NCBI GenBank assembly: GCA_020832965.1
Contig: JAJHRM010000145.1
Coordinates: 1 to 6,567, forward strand
Source of the DNA: Thermofilum sp.
GTDB lineage: Archaea > Thermoproteota > Thermoprotei > Thermofilales > Thermofilaceae
Direction: 5' to 3'
Length of the DNA stretch: 6,567 nucleotides
Each line of letters begins with the position of its first letter. The first letter of the stretch is position 1. A model generated the notes under the pieces. The model searched no databases, was not told the DNA's origin, and was given only the letters and a program-made list of their open reading frames with translations. Made by a program: the position numbers and the translations under genes. This document shows, one piece after another, positions 5,479 through 6,567 of the stretch.

Positions 5479-5610
5479 CTATGCTTGGGGGGAGAGAGGT
5501 TTCCAAAGGTAATGATTAGAGAGCCTAGCGCGCCGGCCCAACGACCCCAGAGCGCCCCACAGCAGCACTCAGGGTGCGGTGATGCCGCCCTCAACCAGGC
5601 GGAGGTGAGG
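5479..5610 (+). other. 132-base leader between the FAD oxidoreductase and GT2 genes
   Basis: No protein gene is seen. The first part is AT-richer (AAAGGTAATGATTAGA, 5504-5519) and could hold a weak promoter; the rest is GC-rich, with GCAC/GTGC and CCGCC/GGCGG hairpins leading to the GT2 ribosome-binding site. The gap is long for an archaeal operon junction, so the GT2 gene may have its own promoter. Confidence 0.4.
5585..5608 (+). promoter_or_regulatory. ribosome-binding site of GT2 gene with adjoining hairpin
   Basis: GGAGGTGA (5601-5608) is a perfect archaeal Shine-Dalgarno two bases before ATG 5611 and decides that start. CCGCC (5585-5589) pairs with GGCGG (5598-5602) around an eight-base loop, so the stem covers the first two bases of the site. 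Partial sequestration could tune translation, but this is inference. Confidence 0.6.
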
Positions 5611-6567
5611 ATGCACGCACCAAAAGTAAGCATTGTGGTAGTTAACTTTAGGGGGGTTAGTTCCCTGGTGAAGTGCCTGAAGAGTGTTTTAGCCACTGAT
5701 TACCCCGACTTTGAGGTGATAGTCGTAGACTCCCTAACCAGCAACATTGAAGAGGTCCTGCGTAGAGAGATAGGGGACACCAGCAGAGTGAGGGTTGTCC
5801 ACTTCGAGAGGGACGTTGGAGCCGCGGGCTCCCACAATATCGGTGCTTGGATGAGTTCTCCGGAAAGCGAGTACCTGGTCTTTCTTGACAACGATGTTGT
5901 AGTCAGGAGAGACTGGCTAAAGTGGATGGTCGAGGCAGCTAAAAGCTTGCCGAACGTAGGCTGTGTACAGGCGAAAGTTGTTTCGCAGAGCAATGTGGGG
6001 AAGATGGATCACGCGGGCTTGGCGATTGATTTGACTGCGACGTGGCTCTCTACGTACGGCTTTAGTGAAGAAGTGTTTTTGAATCCGCTTGTACTTTTTG
6101 TTGCTTCCTCAGCGGCTCTGCTCACGCCACGGGACTTGTACTTTAAGTTAGGGGGCTTCGACAGCTCCTACTTCATCTATGATGATGACACCGACTACTC
6201 TTGGCGTACAAGGCTAGCAGGGTACAATGTTGTGCTTGAACCCCGCGCGGTTGTCTACCACGAGGATAAGATATCTTCTCGCCTGCGCTTCGACAAGCTA
6301 TACTTCGGCTTCAGGAACAGGCTGCAAAACATAGTCAAAAACATGGAGGTGGAAAACATGCTTCCAACGCTGCTGGTCACCCTTTACCTGGGGTACCTGT
6401 CCTCCGTCTTGCTAGCTTTGGCTGGTAGGAGGGAGGCGACGGCCTATATCTTGGCAGCGTGGAAGATTCTCGTAAACCTTCCTAAAACCGTTTTGAAGAG
6501 GAGAATGATTAATTCATTCAGGAGGGTTTCAGATAGGGTTTTCAGGGAGAAGGGCTTTATTCAAAGA
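5611..6567 (+). CDS. family 2 glycosyltransferase (3' end beyond window)
   Basis: The reading frame is open from ATG 5611 to the last base with no stop: 319 residues visible. It is a GT-A fold, GT2-family enzyme that moves a sugar from a nucleotide donor to a growing glycan or lipid acceptor on the cytoplasmic face of the membrane. Signatures: the N-terminal VSIVVVNFRGVSSLVKCLKSVL with VIVVD (about 36-40) for nucleotide binding, RDVGAAGSHNIGAW, the metal-binding DND at 93-95 (FLDNDVVV), and the acceptor/catalytic block GGFDSSYFIYDDDTDYSWR (D191-D193, D195, R199), then VYHE. This arrangement is closest to rhamnosyltransferase (WbbL/RfbF)-like members, though the sugar is not predictable. A hydrophobic segment at about 251-272 suggests membrane attachment. 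It has a perfect Shine-Dalgarno and follows the FAD oxidoreductase in the same direction, in line with a glycan-assembly locus. Confidence 0.9.
   Translation, partial: MHAPKVSIVVVNFRGVSSLVKCLKSVLATDYPDFEVIVVDSLTSNIEEVLRREIGDTSRVRVVHFERDVGAAGSHNIGAWMSSPESEYLVFLDNDVVVRRDWLKWMVEAAKSLPNVGCVQAKVVSQSNVGKMDHAGLAIDLTATWLSTYGFSEEVFLNPLVLFVASSAALLTPRDLYFKLGGFDSSYFIYDDDTDYSWRTRLAGYNVVLEPRAVVYHEDKISSRLRFDKLYFGFRNRLQNIVKNMEVENMLPTLLVTLYLGYLSSVLLALAGRREATAYILAAWKILVNLPKTVLKRRMINSFRRVSDRVFREKGFIQR

Noticed and set aside
1..6567. CRISPR array, rRNA, or SRP/RNase P RNA
   Set aside because: No regularly spaced direct repeats and no recognisable conserved RNA cores were found on either strand by eye.

Overview
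The window looks like accessory DNA from a hyperthermophilic archaeon, most likely a Thermoproteota (crenarchaeal, Thermofilum-like) genome; this placement is an inference. It rests on AGG/AGA-dominated arginine codons, frequent GTG starts, a perfect GGAGGTGA ribosome-binding site, a TATA-like promoter, and TnpB proteins of a type I associate with archaea (FIGYP in place of the usual RuvC-II Glu motif, and a Cys/His zinc ribbon).

Layout, left to right. (1) 1-1316: a tnpB-only IS200/IS605-like element (copy 1). Its tnpB is broken by a +1-type frameshift near position 190. (2) 1347-2423, minus strand: a multi-membrane-span protein of the lysylphosphatidylglycerol-synthase-TM / flippase-like family, convergent with copy 1. 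(3) 2424-2850: a gene-free stretch holding the membrane gene's promoter, a palindrome, and a strikingly GC-rich block with consecutive hairpins and a strong Shine-Dalgarno site. (4) 2851-4116: an uninterrupted tnpB paralogue (copy 2). (5) 4141-5478: an FAD-dependent amine-oxidase / UDP-galactopyranose-mutase-like oxidoreductase whose ATG lies four bases after the conserved 3' end of copy 2. (6) 5479-5610: a leader with a hairpin touching a perfect Shine-Dalgarno. (7) 5611 to the right edge: a family-2 glycosyltransferase, cut off by the window.

The three non-mobile genes (membrane flippase-like protein, FAD sugar-nucleotide-type oxidoreductase, GT2) fit a surface-glycan or glycolipid assembly locus into which two related tnpB elements have been placed. 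No tnpA transposase is visible.

The most interesting system is the tnpB pair. Both proteins keep the RuvC-I and RuvC-III aspartates but have Gly where RuvC-II Glu is expected, so they may be nuclease-altered or repressor-like. Both end in a 28-nt identical block with a 7-bp hairpin, the expected position of the guide-RNA (omega/reRNA) scaffold 3' end. The bases just after it, where the guide would lie, are also nearly shared (ATGGCGCG[C/T]GC) and in copy 2 form the start of the FAD gene. This raises a testable possibility that the copy 1 guide RNA recognises the start of the downstream glycan gene.
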